Source: Modicisalibacter sp049808615 (lineage in GTDB: Bacteria > Pseudomonadota > Gammaproteobacteria > Pseudomonadales > Halomonadaceae). From it: a stretch of DNA of 64,000 nucleotides. Position numbers and translations under genes: made by a program. How positions within the stretch are numbered: position 1 is the first letter of the stretch; each line of letters begins with the position of its first letter. Under the pieces are notes generated by a model. It saw only the letters and a program-made list of their open reading frames with translations, was not told the origin of the DNA and made no database searches. Where the stretch lies: the NCBI RefSeq assembly GCF_049808615.1, contig NZ_JBNCAN010000011.1, positions 1-64,000 on the forward strand, in the 5' to 3' direction. Positions 8,300-15,937 of the stretch are shown here, piece by piece.

Positions 8300-8782
8300 T
8301 CAAAGACCACGCCATAGCTGCCCCACCGGCAGCGGCACATTGAGCAGGATGGCAAACAGGGTATAGAAAAACGCGATGATCCCGGCCAGCACCAGGCCAT
8401 AGGCAACCGCGCGTTTGAACGTCCAGCCGTGATAGTGCGCCAGCATTGCCAGCGCTGTGGCGGAAAGTACGCTCGCAACGATGAACCCCAACCATTTGAG
8501 GGAAAAGCTCCACAGCAAGAGCACGCCGATGAGCCCCAGCCGGCGGCCCACGCTACCGGGCTGTGGTTTCGACATCTGCGGCCGCGTGACGAAGACTCGG
8601 GCTAAAAGCGCGATACTGAAGATCAACAGCAGGATGGCGATGGTGCGCGGAAAGACACTGGCCATCATCGACATGTCGCGGCTGAACCACAGCGCACCGA
8701 GGGCGATGACGATCATGATCGACGCCAGAATGCCATCCGAGCGCCGGGCCTCGATCTGAGTGGCGTTCGTTTCAGTGCTCAC
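8300..8782 (-). CDS. Tripartite tricarboxylate transporter small subunit (TctB family)
   Basis: About 160 residues with four predicted membrane segments, typical of TctB. The GTG start at 8782 is chosen for its AAGGAG site at good spacing; an ATG seven codons upstream lacks one. It overlaps the large-subunit gene by 11 bases. Partner of the TctA-type permease in the inner membrane. The cluster corresponds to the SlcHFG transporter linked to sulfolactate use in Chromohalobacter; I do not assign individual letters. Confidence 0.75.
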   Translation of the reverse strand: MSTETNATQIEARRSDGILASIMIVIALGALWFSRDMSMMASVFPRTIAILLLIFSIALLARVFVTRPQMSKPQPGSVGRRLGLIGVLLLWSFSLKWLGFIVASVLSATALAMLAHYHGWTFKRAVAYGLVLAGIIAFFYTLFAILLNVPLPVGQLWRGL

Positions 8783-10289
8783 GGCGGGACTCCTTGTTAT
8801 CAATCGCGCGGCTGCGTCTCGCGCGCCACAGCGGGTAGAAAATGGCTATCAACGTCACGGCGATGATTGCCATCGAAATTGGACGACCGAAGAACACCCC
8901 CAACATCGACCCTGAGGCATTGCCCATCAGATAGCCCTGTACGAAGCCCTGTTCGGCGATAGGCCCGAGGATCAGGCCGAGCACGATGGGTGATGGCTTG
9001 ACGCCGTAACGGGCCAGTACCCAGCCAATAACGCCCAACACCACCATGACCACCACATCGAAGGGGTTGTTGCGGATGGCGTAGGTACCGATGACGGTCA
9101 TGAAGGCGATGCTCGGCACCAGCAGTGCCTTGGGAATGGTCACGATCGATTTGAAGGCATAGCGCCCGATCAGTAGTCCAAGGGGAAGCATGAGCAGCGT
9201 GGCGATGAACAACCCGCCAATGAAGGTGTAGGTGACGTTGGCATTAGTAGTGAACATCTCGGGGCCGGTGCGAAAGCCCTGCACCAGTAGCGCACCGAGG
9301 ATTACCGCATCCGGCGGGGTGCCGGGAATGCCCAGCACGAAGGTGGGGATGAAACCACCGCCAACCGTGGCATTATTGGCCGACTCGGTGGCAATCACCC
9401 CATCCGGCTCGCCTTTACCGAAGTGCTCGCTGCGCGGTGACGTGCGCCGCGCCTCGGAGTAGGACACTAGGCTGGCGATCGAACCACCGGCGCCGGGCAG
9501 AATGGCGACGACAGTGCCGATCACCGCGCTGCGCAGAGAGTTGAACTTGCTTCGCCACATCAACCCCATGCTCTCGGTAAAGCGCACTCCGCGCCCTTCT
9601 TTCGGCGGTTCTAGATGAGCGCTTGGCGTAGCGACCAGATCGATCAGCACCGGGATGCAGTACAGGCCGATCAGCGCCGAGATGATCTCTACCCCACCAA
9701 GCAAGAACTGCGAGCCGAACGCATAGCGAATATCGGCCCCGACCACCGCCACCCCCACGGTGGAAAGCAGCAAACCGATACCGGCGCCGATGAAGCCTTT
9801 GAGCGTCGAGCCTTCCGAGAGCGCGGAAATCAGCGTCAGACCGAAGATCGCCAGCCAGAAATACTCCACCGGCCCAAACTTGAGCGCGATTTGCGCCAGC
9901 AGCGGTGCCAGGGTCAGCAGCGCCAGCGCGCCGACCAGCCCGCCCACCATCGAGGAGAGCGTGGACAAGGTGACCGCCAGGTCACCATCGCCGCGCTGAG
10001 CCATGGGATAGCCGTCGAAAGTGGTGGCGATCGCCGAGGGAGTGCCCGGCGTATTGACCAGGATGGCAGCATAGGAGCCGCCGTAGATAGCCCCGGTGTA
10101 GATCGCCCCCAGCATGATCAATGCGGCTTCTGTCGGCATGCCGAAAGTAACCGGTACCAGCACTGCCACCGCCATGGTGGCGGATAGCCCCGGTAAGGCC
10201 CCGATGAAGATCCCCGCAGCGACACCGAGTATCGCCAGCAGCAGATTCAAAGGAGCGAACGCCGCCACCATGAAACCCAAGATTTCCAT
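8772..10289 (-). CDS. Tripartite tricarboxylate transporter large permease (TctA family)
   Basis: 505 residues, many membrane segments. Family motifs: GIFIGALPGLSATMAVAVL, GAIYTGAIYGGSYAAILVNTPG and the second repeat LPGAGGSIASLVSYSEARR with GGGFIPTFVLGIPGTPPDAV. Forms the membrane pore with TctB and receives substrate from the TctC-type binding protein encoded 67 bases upstream. Operon with slcC and comC points to sulfolactate as cargo (inference). Confidence 0.85.
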   Translation of the reverse strand: MEILGFMVAAFAPLNLLLAILGVAAGIFIGALPGLSATMAVAVLVPVTFGMPTEAALIMLGAIYTGAIYGGSYAAILVNTPGTPSAIATTFDGYPMAQRGDGDLAVTLSTLSSMVGGLVGALALLTLAPLLAQIALKFGPVEYFWLAIFGLTLISALSEGSTLKGFIGAGIGLLLSTVGVAVVGADIRYAFGSQFLLGGVEIISALIGLYCIPVLIDLVATPSAHLEPPKEGRGVRFTESMGLMWRSKFNSLRSAVIGTVVAILPGAGGSIASLVSYSEARRTSPRSEHFGKGEPDGVIATESANNATVGGGFIPTFVLGIPGTPPDAVILGALLVQGFRTGPEMFTTNANVTYTFIGGLFIATLLMLPLGLLIGRYAFKSIVTIPKALLVPSIAFMTVIGTYAIRNNPFDVVVMVVLGVIGWVLARYGVKPSPIVLGLILGPIAEQGFVQGYLMGNASGSMLGVFFGRPISMAIIAVTLIAIFYPLWRARRSRAIDNKESRREH

Positions 10290-10356
10290 GCACTACCCCC
10301 GTGCTGGTCAGGCTCCCAGGATCTCGGGAGCCGAATTCCAGGAATGGCCCCTTGGA

Positions 10357-11343
10357 TTACTCGATGATGCCCATCTCTCGGGCGACTTCTTCGTAGGCCT
10401 TTTGTTGTTCATCCATGAACGCGTCCACCTCCGCGTAGGGAACATCGATCAGCACGAAGCCAAGATCCTGCATTTTCTGGCGGAACTCAGGGTTCTGATT
10501 GATCTGTCCGAAGATGTTGGAGAGCTTTTTTGTCACCTCTTCCGGGGTCTCCTTGGGTACGGCCATGCCGCGATAGGCGCCGCCGGTCATGTCATACCCC
10601 AGTTCCTTGAAGGTCGGCACATCGGGGAACTGCGGATGACGCTCGTCTGATGCCACCGCCAACATGCGGACCTTGTCGCTGTGATTGGCCGCCACGGTGG
10701 TGTATCCCCACTCGGCCTGGACCTGATTACCCAATAGCGCGGCCACCGCCGCCCCGGTGCCCTTGAAGGGAATATAGGTCGTCTTGATGTCGGCCAGCGA
10801 CTCCAGACGCTTGTTGGCGATGTCATTGGCGGACTGGGTGCCGCTGCCGGAAAGGGTAATGGCGCCGGGTGACTGCTTCGCCGCCTCGATGAAGTCCTCG
10901 AGGGTCTGGTGGGGGCTGTCGTTTTCAACGATCAGGGCATCCGGCGAATAGTGGAAGAAATAGAAGGTCTTGATATCGTCCGTCTTGAAACCGGGGTCCT
11001 TGCCCATGGGCTTGAGAATGATATGCGGCAGGTTGGTCCCCATGATGGTGTAGCCATCCGCATCCATCCCGTTGAGTTGAGACCAGCCAACCGCACCCCC
11101 GCCCCCATCCATATACTGGATGATCAGTTGCTGGTCGGTGATGTCTCTGAAATATTGCTGTTGCAGTCGGGCGCTGATATCGGATTCGCCGCCCGGCCCG
11201 AAGGGAATGATGTACTGCACGTTTTTGGACGGATAATCCTCGGCGCTCTGAGCGAGAACCGGATTGCTCAGGGCAATGCTGGCGATTGTGGCCCCTAGAA
11301 GGGTGCCGAACCAGGAACGCTTGTATCGATTTGTATGGCGCAT
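10357..11343 (-). CDS. Tripartite tricarboxylate transporter substrate-binding protein (TctC family)
   Basis: 328 residues with a Sec signal peptide (hydrophobic core after KRSWFG, cut likely after NPVLAQ). TctC/Bug fold signatures: YPSKNVQYIIPFGPGGESD near the start, then GSGTQSANDIAN and the FKGTGAAVAALLGNQVQ region. Ribosome site GGAGAG. First gene of a five-gene operon (tctC, tctA, tctB, slcC, comC). Likely binds sulfolactate; the ligand is inferred from context only. Confidence 0.8.
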   Translation of the reverse strand: MRHTNRYKRSWFGTLLGATIASIALSNPVLAQSAEDYPSKNVQYIIPFGPGGESDISARLQQQYFRDITDQQLIIQYMDGGGGAVGWSQLNGMDADGYTIMGTNLPHIILKPMGKDPGFKTDDIKTFYFFHYSPDALIVENDSPHQTLEDFIEAAKQSPGAITLSGSGTQSANDIANKRLESLADIKTTYIPFKGTGAAVAALLGNQVQAEWGYTTVAANHSDKVRMLAVASDERHPQFPDVPTFKELGYDMTGGAYRGMAVPKETPEEVTKKLSNIFGQINQNPEFRQKMQDLGFVLIDVPYAEVDAFMDEQQKAYEEVAREMGIIE

Positions 11344-11464
11344 GAGTCTCTCCGATGGCTATTTGTTATATCTGTTGTATCGCTTGTCATCTATCGAGTG
11401 GGTCAGTGCCTCCGTGCAGGTCCCGGAAACTGCTGGTATCGCGTCATTGCGACGCAGACTGTTC

Positions 11465-11496
11465 TTCTCTTTTCTCTTTTCTCTTTTCTCCTTTTC
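11465..11496. repeat. Short TTTTCTC tandem repeat in the suyB-tctC gap
   Basis: Three perfect 7-base TTTTCTC units with partial units on both sides, an uninterrupted pyrimidine run on the plus strand. It sits in the noncoding gap between the suyB stop and the tctC start. Possible slippage site or polypurine mRNA tract; no function shown. Confidence 0.6.
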
Positions 11497-11504
11497 TGAC
11501 ATTG

Positions 11505-11524
11505 CGGGTGGCAGATGCCACCCG
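11505..11524 (-). terminator. Hairpin after suyB
   Basis: Perfect 9-base-pair stem (CGGGTGGCA and its complement) around a two-base centre, 21 bases past the suyB stop. Well placed to end the suyAB transcript before the transporter operon. No T-run follows on the minus strand, so intrinsic termination is likely but not certain. Confidence 0.55.
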
Positions 11525-11545
11525 TTCAATACGCTACCGCGCCTC

Positions 11546-12715
11546 TCAGGCACTCTCGTAGAGGCGCGTAAACACAAACTCGCGATGCCCCAGCGCCTCC
11601 GCCGCTGTATGGCGCCCGTTGATCGTACGGAACATCATCTCGAGGAGCTTGTCGCCCGCTTCCTGCATGTTGATCTCACGCTTCAGAATACCGGTGACAT
11701 CGACATCGATGTGCTCGCTCATGGTGCGGAAGGTGCGCGGATTGGCGCAGATCTTGATCACTGGCAGGATGGGGTTGCCGATGACGTTGCCTTGCCCAGT
11801 GGGGAAAAAATGCACCACATAGCCTGAGGCGGCACATAGGGTGACCATCTCCGCGGCGGCGGATGAGGAGTCCATGAACCACAGGCCCGGCTTGTCCGGC
11901 GTCTCGGCCTTGTCGAGCACCCCGTCGACCTGGCAGCGATGTCCGATCTTCTGAATGTTGCCCAGCGCCTTCTCCTCGATGGTGGTCAGTCCACCCTCGA
12001 TGTTGCCCTTGGTCGGCTGGGAGTCGGAGAGATCGCTGGTCTTGTGACGATCGATCATCGCGCTGTAGCGATCGAACATCGCCTGGAACTTCTCGCGCAC
12101 CTCGGGTGTGGCACAGCGTTCCGCCACCAGATGCTCACCGCCAGTCAGTTCCGAGGTCTCGCCGAAGACCAAGGTACAACCCGCGTCATACAGCTTGTCG
12201 AAGGCATCGCCGACGGTGGGATTGGCGCCGCAGCCCGAGGTGGTATCGGACTCTCCGCACTTGGTCGACACCCACAATTCGCTGACATCGCACTCCTCGC
12301 GCTGTAGTTCAGTGGCGTACTGCACGTATTCCCGGGCGGCCTTGGAAGCGGCACAAATGGTGTTGTGATCACCGTTCTGTTCGATCCAGAAGCCTGCTAC
12401 CGGCTTGCCGGTGGCCTTGATGCCATCGACCACCTTGCCGGTCCAACCCGGCTCGATACCGATGACCACTACCGCCGCTACATTGGGATTGCTGCCGGTA
12501 CCGATCAGGGTGCGGAAATGCAGGTCCAAATCGGCACCAAATTGCAGGCGCCCATAGGGATGCGGCATCGCCAGGGTGCCCTTGATGTTGTTGGCAACCG
12601 CCTCGGCGGCGGCGTTGGAGATATCGTCCACCGGCAGCACGATGACGTGGTTGCGAACCCCGACGCGGCCGTTGTCGCGACGATAGCCCATGAACTTGCG
12701 TCCCTTGAGTTCCAT
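11546..12715 (-). CDS. suyB: (R)-sulfolactate sulfo-lyase large subunit
   Basis: 389 residues of the altronate/galactarate dehydratase (UxaA) C-terminal family. With SuyA it cleaves (R)-sulfolactate to pyruvate and sulfite in the cytoplasm. Visible features include GYRRDNGRVGVRNHVIVLP, a Cys-rich stretch STKCGESDTTSGCGANP, and VHFFPTGQGNVIGNPILPV. The ATG start lies two bases after the suyA stop, with an AGAGGTGG site inside the end of suyA, so the subunits are coupled. Distinguished from sugar-acid dehydratases by the split small subunit and by slcC, comC, TauE and xsc nearby. Confidence 0.9.
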   Translation of the reverse strand: MELKGRKFMGYRRDNGRVGVRNHVIVLPVDDISNAAAEAVANNIKGTLAMPHPYGRLQFGADLDLHFRTLIGTGSNPNVAAVVVIGIEPGWTGKVVDGIKATGKPVAGFWIEQNGDHNTICAASKAAREYVQYATELQREECDVSELWVSTKCGESDTTSGCGANPTVGDAFDKLYDAGCTLVFGETSELTGGEHLVAERCATPEVREKFQAMFDRYSAMIDRHKTSDLSDSQPTKGNIEGGLTTIEEKALGNIQKIGHRCQVDGVLDKAETPDKPGLWFMDSSSAAAEMVTLCAASGYVVHFFPTGQGNVIGNPILPVIKICANPRTFRTMSEHIDVDVTGILKREINMQEAGDKLLEMMFRTINGRHTAAEALGHREFVFTRLYESA

Positions 12716-12717
12716 GC

Positions 12718-13002
12718 TTACCACCTCTTGGTCTTGACGTTGTGGACGTGCAGATGCTCACCCTTGCTGATCGGCTTGACCGCCTTGCCGATATCGACGC
12801 CGTACTTGATTACGGTATCGCCATCAGCCAGATCGCAAATCGCCAGCTTGTGACCGATGGGAATCGGATCATGCACCTCGAAGGTCACCGTCTGGTCCTG
12901 GTGCATCACCCAGCCGGTCAATGTCTGCCCCGCCTGGACCCCCTCTACTACCACCACGCCAACGCTGTCGTCGGCGTCGTGCACCACGAAATCAATACTC
13001 AT
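12718..13002 (-). CDS. suyA: (R)-sulfolactate sulfo-lyase small subunit
   Basis: 94 residues; the SAF-type N-terminal domain of the UxaA family encoded as its own subunit (core DGDTVIKYGVDIGKAVKPI and the C-terminal GEHLHVHNVKT). Needed with SuyB for carbon-sulfur bond cleavage. First gene of suyAB, behind a good promoter that overlaps a palindromic candidate operator (13099-13127). Confidence 0.9.
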   Translation of the reverse strand: MSIDFVVHDADDSVGVVVVEGVQAGQTLTGWVMHQDQTVTFEVHDPIPIGHKLAICDLADGDTVIKYGVDIGKAVKPISKGEHLHVHNVKTKRW

Positions 13003-13098
13003 CGATGTGTCCTCCCGCTAGCCACCGTATTGTTCTGCCTCTGCCAGCATCATGCCGCTGGTTCCTGGAATGGATGATCATCGTCCAACCCCAACTCA

Positions 13099-13127
13099 TG
13101 TATATGATATATGACATGGGATAGCAA
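13099..13127 (-). promoter_or_regulatory. suyA: suyAB promoter with overlapping candidate GntR operator
   Basis: On the minus strand TTGCTA, a 17-base spacer and TATACA form a sigma-70 promoter whose start would lie about 90 bases ahead of suyA. The spacer and -10 box contain an AT-rich imperfect palindrome (13099-13116, plus-strand TGTATATGATATATGACA), the kind of site bound by HutC-type GntR proteins. The divergent gntR gene begins 87 bases away. Overlap with the -10 region fits repression. Confidence 0.55.
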
Positions 13128-13213
13128 GTACCATTTTGTGTTATGAGGTAGAATGAATTCGTTGATCACATTCATACTCATGGTTAATCACTTGTGAAAA
13201 TAAGGACTTGCCA

Positions 13214-13939
13214 ATGGACTCTCGGGTGACGCCGACCTTCCGCCCGCTGTATCAGCAGCTCAAGGAAGTGCTGCTGGCACGCATCGTCTCCGGGGAATGG
13301 GCGCCGGGCACCTTCATCCCTAGTGAATCGGCGCTTTCTCGTGAATACGCCGTGAGCGTCGGCACGCTGCGAAAGGCGCTGGATGCCCTGGCCAAGGATC
13401 AGGTGGTCATCCGTCATCAGGGCAAGGGCACGGTGGTGGCGACCCACGATGCGGACCGCTCGCTGTTCCAGTTCTTTCATCTGGTGCGACTGGATGGCCA
13501 GCGCAGCCTGCCCGTCTCCCGCGTACTGCGTCGGGAGCGTCGGCAAGCCACCGCTGAGGAAGCTCAAGCCTTAGAGCTGGAGGCCGGTGAGGAAGTCATT
13601 CATATAAGACGGGTGCGCGAGCTGGACGATCATCCAGCGCTGCTGGAAGACGCGGTGGTCTCGGCACGCCTGTTTGCAGGGCTCGAAAAATCCCCGGAGC
13701 CATTGCCCAACACGCTCTACCATCTTTACCAGCAGCAGTTCGGCTGTAGCGTGGCCAACGCCGAAGAACGATTGTTCGCGGTCGCCGCCGATAGCCAGGA
13801 CAAGACGCATCTGGGCGTCAAGGTCGGTACGCCGCTGCTGGAGATTCGCCGTATCGCCAGGGATCTTCAAGGTCACCCGGTGGAATGGCGACTATCGCGT
13901 TGCGAGACGAGCCAGCACTGCTACGTCAATGAGCTATAG
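13214..13939 (+). CDS. GntR-family (HutC subfamily) regulator of sulfolactate genes
   Basis: 241 residues. Winged-helix GntR domain (PLYQQLKEVLLARIVSGEWAP, then IPSESALSREYAVSVGTLRKAL) followed by a UTRA ligand-sensing domain (VIHIRRVRE, then the C-terminal GTPLLEIRRIARDLQGHPVEW). Divergent from suyAB and sharing its control region, so probably the SuyR-type local regulator. ATG at 13214 has an AAGGA site; a TTG two codons earlier is less likely. Its 3' end overlaps the convergent exporter gene by 6 bases. Confidence 0.85.
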   Translation: MDSRVTPTFRPLYQQLKEVLLARIVSGEWAPGTFIPSESALSREYAVSVGTLRKALDALAKDQVVIRHQGKGTVVATHDADRSLFQFFHLVRLDGQRSLPVSRVLRRERRQATAEEAQALELEAGEEVIHIRRVRELDDHPALLEDAVVSARLFAGLEKSPEPLPNTLYHLYQQQFGCSVANAEERLFAVAADSQDKTHLGVKVGTPLLEIRRIARDLQGHPVEWRLSRCETSQHCYVNEL

Positions 13940-14695
13940 AATGTCTAGCGATGCCCCGATGAGCCCGCCCCCGATCCCCACCAACACCAGAAACGCCAGG
14001 CGACGCATCATCACCGCCGACAGCGGCGGCGGAAAGCGTCGTCCGGCGTAGGTCGTAACGGCAATCACCGGTATCGACCAGGCGGTCAGCACGAGGATTT
14101 CGGTATCGAGTTGACCCTGAAAGGCAATGAATAGGGTCCGTACGAGTGAGGTAATAGCAAAGAACAGGATCAGCATGCTGCTGATGCCGATCAAGGGTAG
14201 CGGTTGACGATAACACTGATAGATCAACGGCGGTCCGGGTGTGGCAAAGAGCCCGCCGCACAGCCCGGACAGCACACCGCTGACGAAAAAGCTCATCGAC
14301 GAAGATAATGACGTCTGACGGCTGGGCTGCAGTAGCATGCTGACCCCGCCATAAAGGATGAGACCGCCCAGGACGAGCTGCAAAAGGCGCGAGGCACTGG
14401 CACTCAAGTAATCGAGTATCAAGACACCGCCCAGGATCGCCGGTAGAAGGCCGACAATCACTGCCCTGATCGCTGGCCAATGCACGTACTGGAGCTTACC
14501 GGGCAGCGCCACGACGCTGTTGACCACCATCAGCAGGCTGACCACCGTGGCGACGGTAGCCACGGAGGCAATCCCAAGACCACTGGACAAGCCGATCACG
14601 ATCATGCCCAGACCAAAACCGGTCACCGTCTGGAAGTAACCGGCCACCGCCGCTACCGCCAGAAAGGGCAGCAGGGTTTCAGGAGGAATCGTCAC
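13934..14695 (-). CDS. TauE/SafE-family exporter, probable sulfite exporter
   Basis: 253 residues, about eight membrane segments, with the two-fold repeat typical of TauE/SafE/DUF81 proteins (GYFQTVTGFGLGMIVIGL and GVLSGLCGGLFATPGPPLI). These proteins export sulfite or sulfoacetate. It is 16 bases after pta on the same strand, so probably part of xsc-pta-tauE, and sits next to suyAB, the other sulfite source. Start appears to be GTG with no clear ribosome site, perhaps relying on translation from pta. Confidence 0.8.
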   Translation of the reverse strand: MTIPPETLLPFLAVAAVAGYFQTVTGFGLGMIVIGLSSGLGIASVATVATVVSLLMVVNSVVALPGKLQYVHWPAIRAVIVGLLPAILGGVLILDYLSASASRLLQLVLGGLILYGGVSMLLQPSRQTSLSSSMSFFVSGVLSGLCGGLFATPGPPLIYQCYRQPLPLIGISSMLILFFAITSLVRTLFIAFQGQLDTEILVLTAWSIPVIAVTTYAGRRFPPPLSAVMMRRLAFLVLVGIGGGLIGASLDIL

Positions 14696-14711
14696 CCGCG
14701 CACAACCATGC

Positions 14712-15719
14712 TCATTCTTGCTCGACCGCTTGAGCCTGTAGCGCGGTGACGGCGACTACATGATAGACGTCATCGGCGCTGCAGCCCCGGGAAAGATCGT
14801 TGGCGGGCTTGGCCAGCCCCTGCAGCATAGGCCCGATGGCCTTGGCTCCGCCGATGCGCTCCGCCAGCTTGTAGCCGATGTTGCCGGCCTCGAGATCGGG
14901 AAAAATCAATACATTGGCTTCGCCCTTGACCCGGGAGTCCGGCAATTTGCGTTGTGCGATCTCCGGAACGATGGCGGCATCGAGCTGTATATCCTCATCG
15001 ATGGCGAGTTCAGGGCGTTCGGCCTTCACCTGACGTGCCGCCTCGACCACCTTGTCCACCGCCGCATGCTTGGCGCTGCCGTTGGTGGAAAACGACAGCA
15101 TGGCCACCTTAGGCTCCTCACCAAGCAAGGCACGAGCACTGTCGGCCGCCGCCTTGGCAATCTCGGCAAGCTCTTCGGCCTTGGGGTCGATGACCAGGCC
15201 ACAGTCAGAGAAGATCATGCCACCCTTGCGGCGATGATGTGGTTCTTCCATTACCATCAAGAAGAAACTCGACACCAGCTTGGCGCCGGGCTTGACCCCC
15301 ACGATCTGAATGGCACTGCGCACTACATCCGCAGTGGTATGCACGGCACCGGCGACCGAGCCGTCCGCATGCCCCAGACGCACCAGCAAGTCGGCGAAGA
15401 CCAGGGGCTTTTGCACTTCATGTTCAGCCCGCTCCTGAGTCATGCCCTTCTTATGACGCAATTGATACAGCGTCTCGACCAGGGAGGGGGTCAGCGACGA
15501 CTCAGCGGGATCGATCAGGGTGATGGCATCGAGGGACAGGTTATTGTCGGTCGCTGTCGCTTCGATCCCGGCACGTTCACCGACCAGGCTGATGTCGGCA
15601 ATGCCATCCTGAGCAGCGCGAACGGCTGCTTTCAATACTCGTGGGTCGTCGCCTTCGCAAAGAACGATACGTTTACGCGCCTGTTTGGCACGCGCCATGA
15701 TGTTGTCAAGCACCTGCAT
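14712..15719 (-). CDS. pta: Phosphate acetyltransferase
   Basis: 335 residues, the short single-domain form. Converts acetyl phosphate, made by Xsc, into acetyl-CoA. Motifs: RIVLCEGDDPRVLKAA near the start, FADLLVRLGHADGSVAGAVHTTADV and LIFPDLEAGNIGYKLAERIGG near the end. The start at 15719 has an AGGAGGTG site; extending to 15800 would give an atypical N-terminus. Lies 218 bases after xsc and 16 before the exporter gene. Confidence 0.9.
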   Translation of the reverse strand: MQVLDNIMARAKQARKRIVLCEGDDPRVLKAAVRAAQDGIADISLVGERAGIEATATDNNLSLDAITLIDPAESSLTPSLVETLYQLRHKKGMTQERAEHEVQKPLVFADLLVRLGHADGSVAGAVHTTADVVRSAIQIVGVKPGAKLVSSFFLMVMEEPHHRRKGGMIFSDCGLVIDPKAEELAEIAKAAADSARALLGEEPKVAMLSFSTNGSAKHAAVDKVVEAARQVKAERPELAIDEDIQLDAAIVPEIAQRKLPDSRVKGEANVLIFPDLEAGNIGYKLAERIGGAKAIGPMLQGLAKPANDLSRGCSADDVYHVVAVTALQAQAVEQE

Positions 15720-15937
15720 GATCGGCACCTCCTGATGAACACTCTTTTTAGAAAGTAAGTTGGAAAGCGAGAAAACCCCGACCCAATGAGAATACCTCAT
15801 TGAATCAGGGCCTTAGACTTGAGCGCTCAAGGAAAGCATTTATTTACCACGCAATCGATGAAAGATGTGCCACCTCCGGCGCGTTCATACCAGCGCCGGC
15901 GGCAGCCATGACATCGAGCGCAGCAAATACGTCTTCC

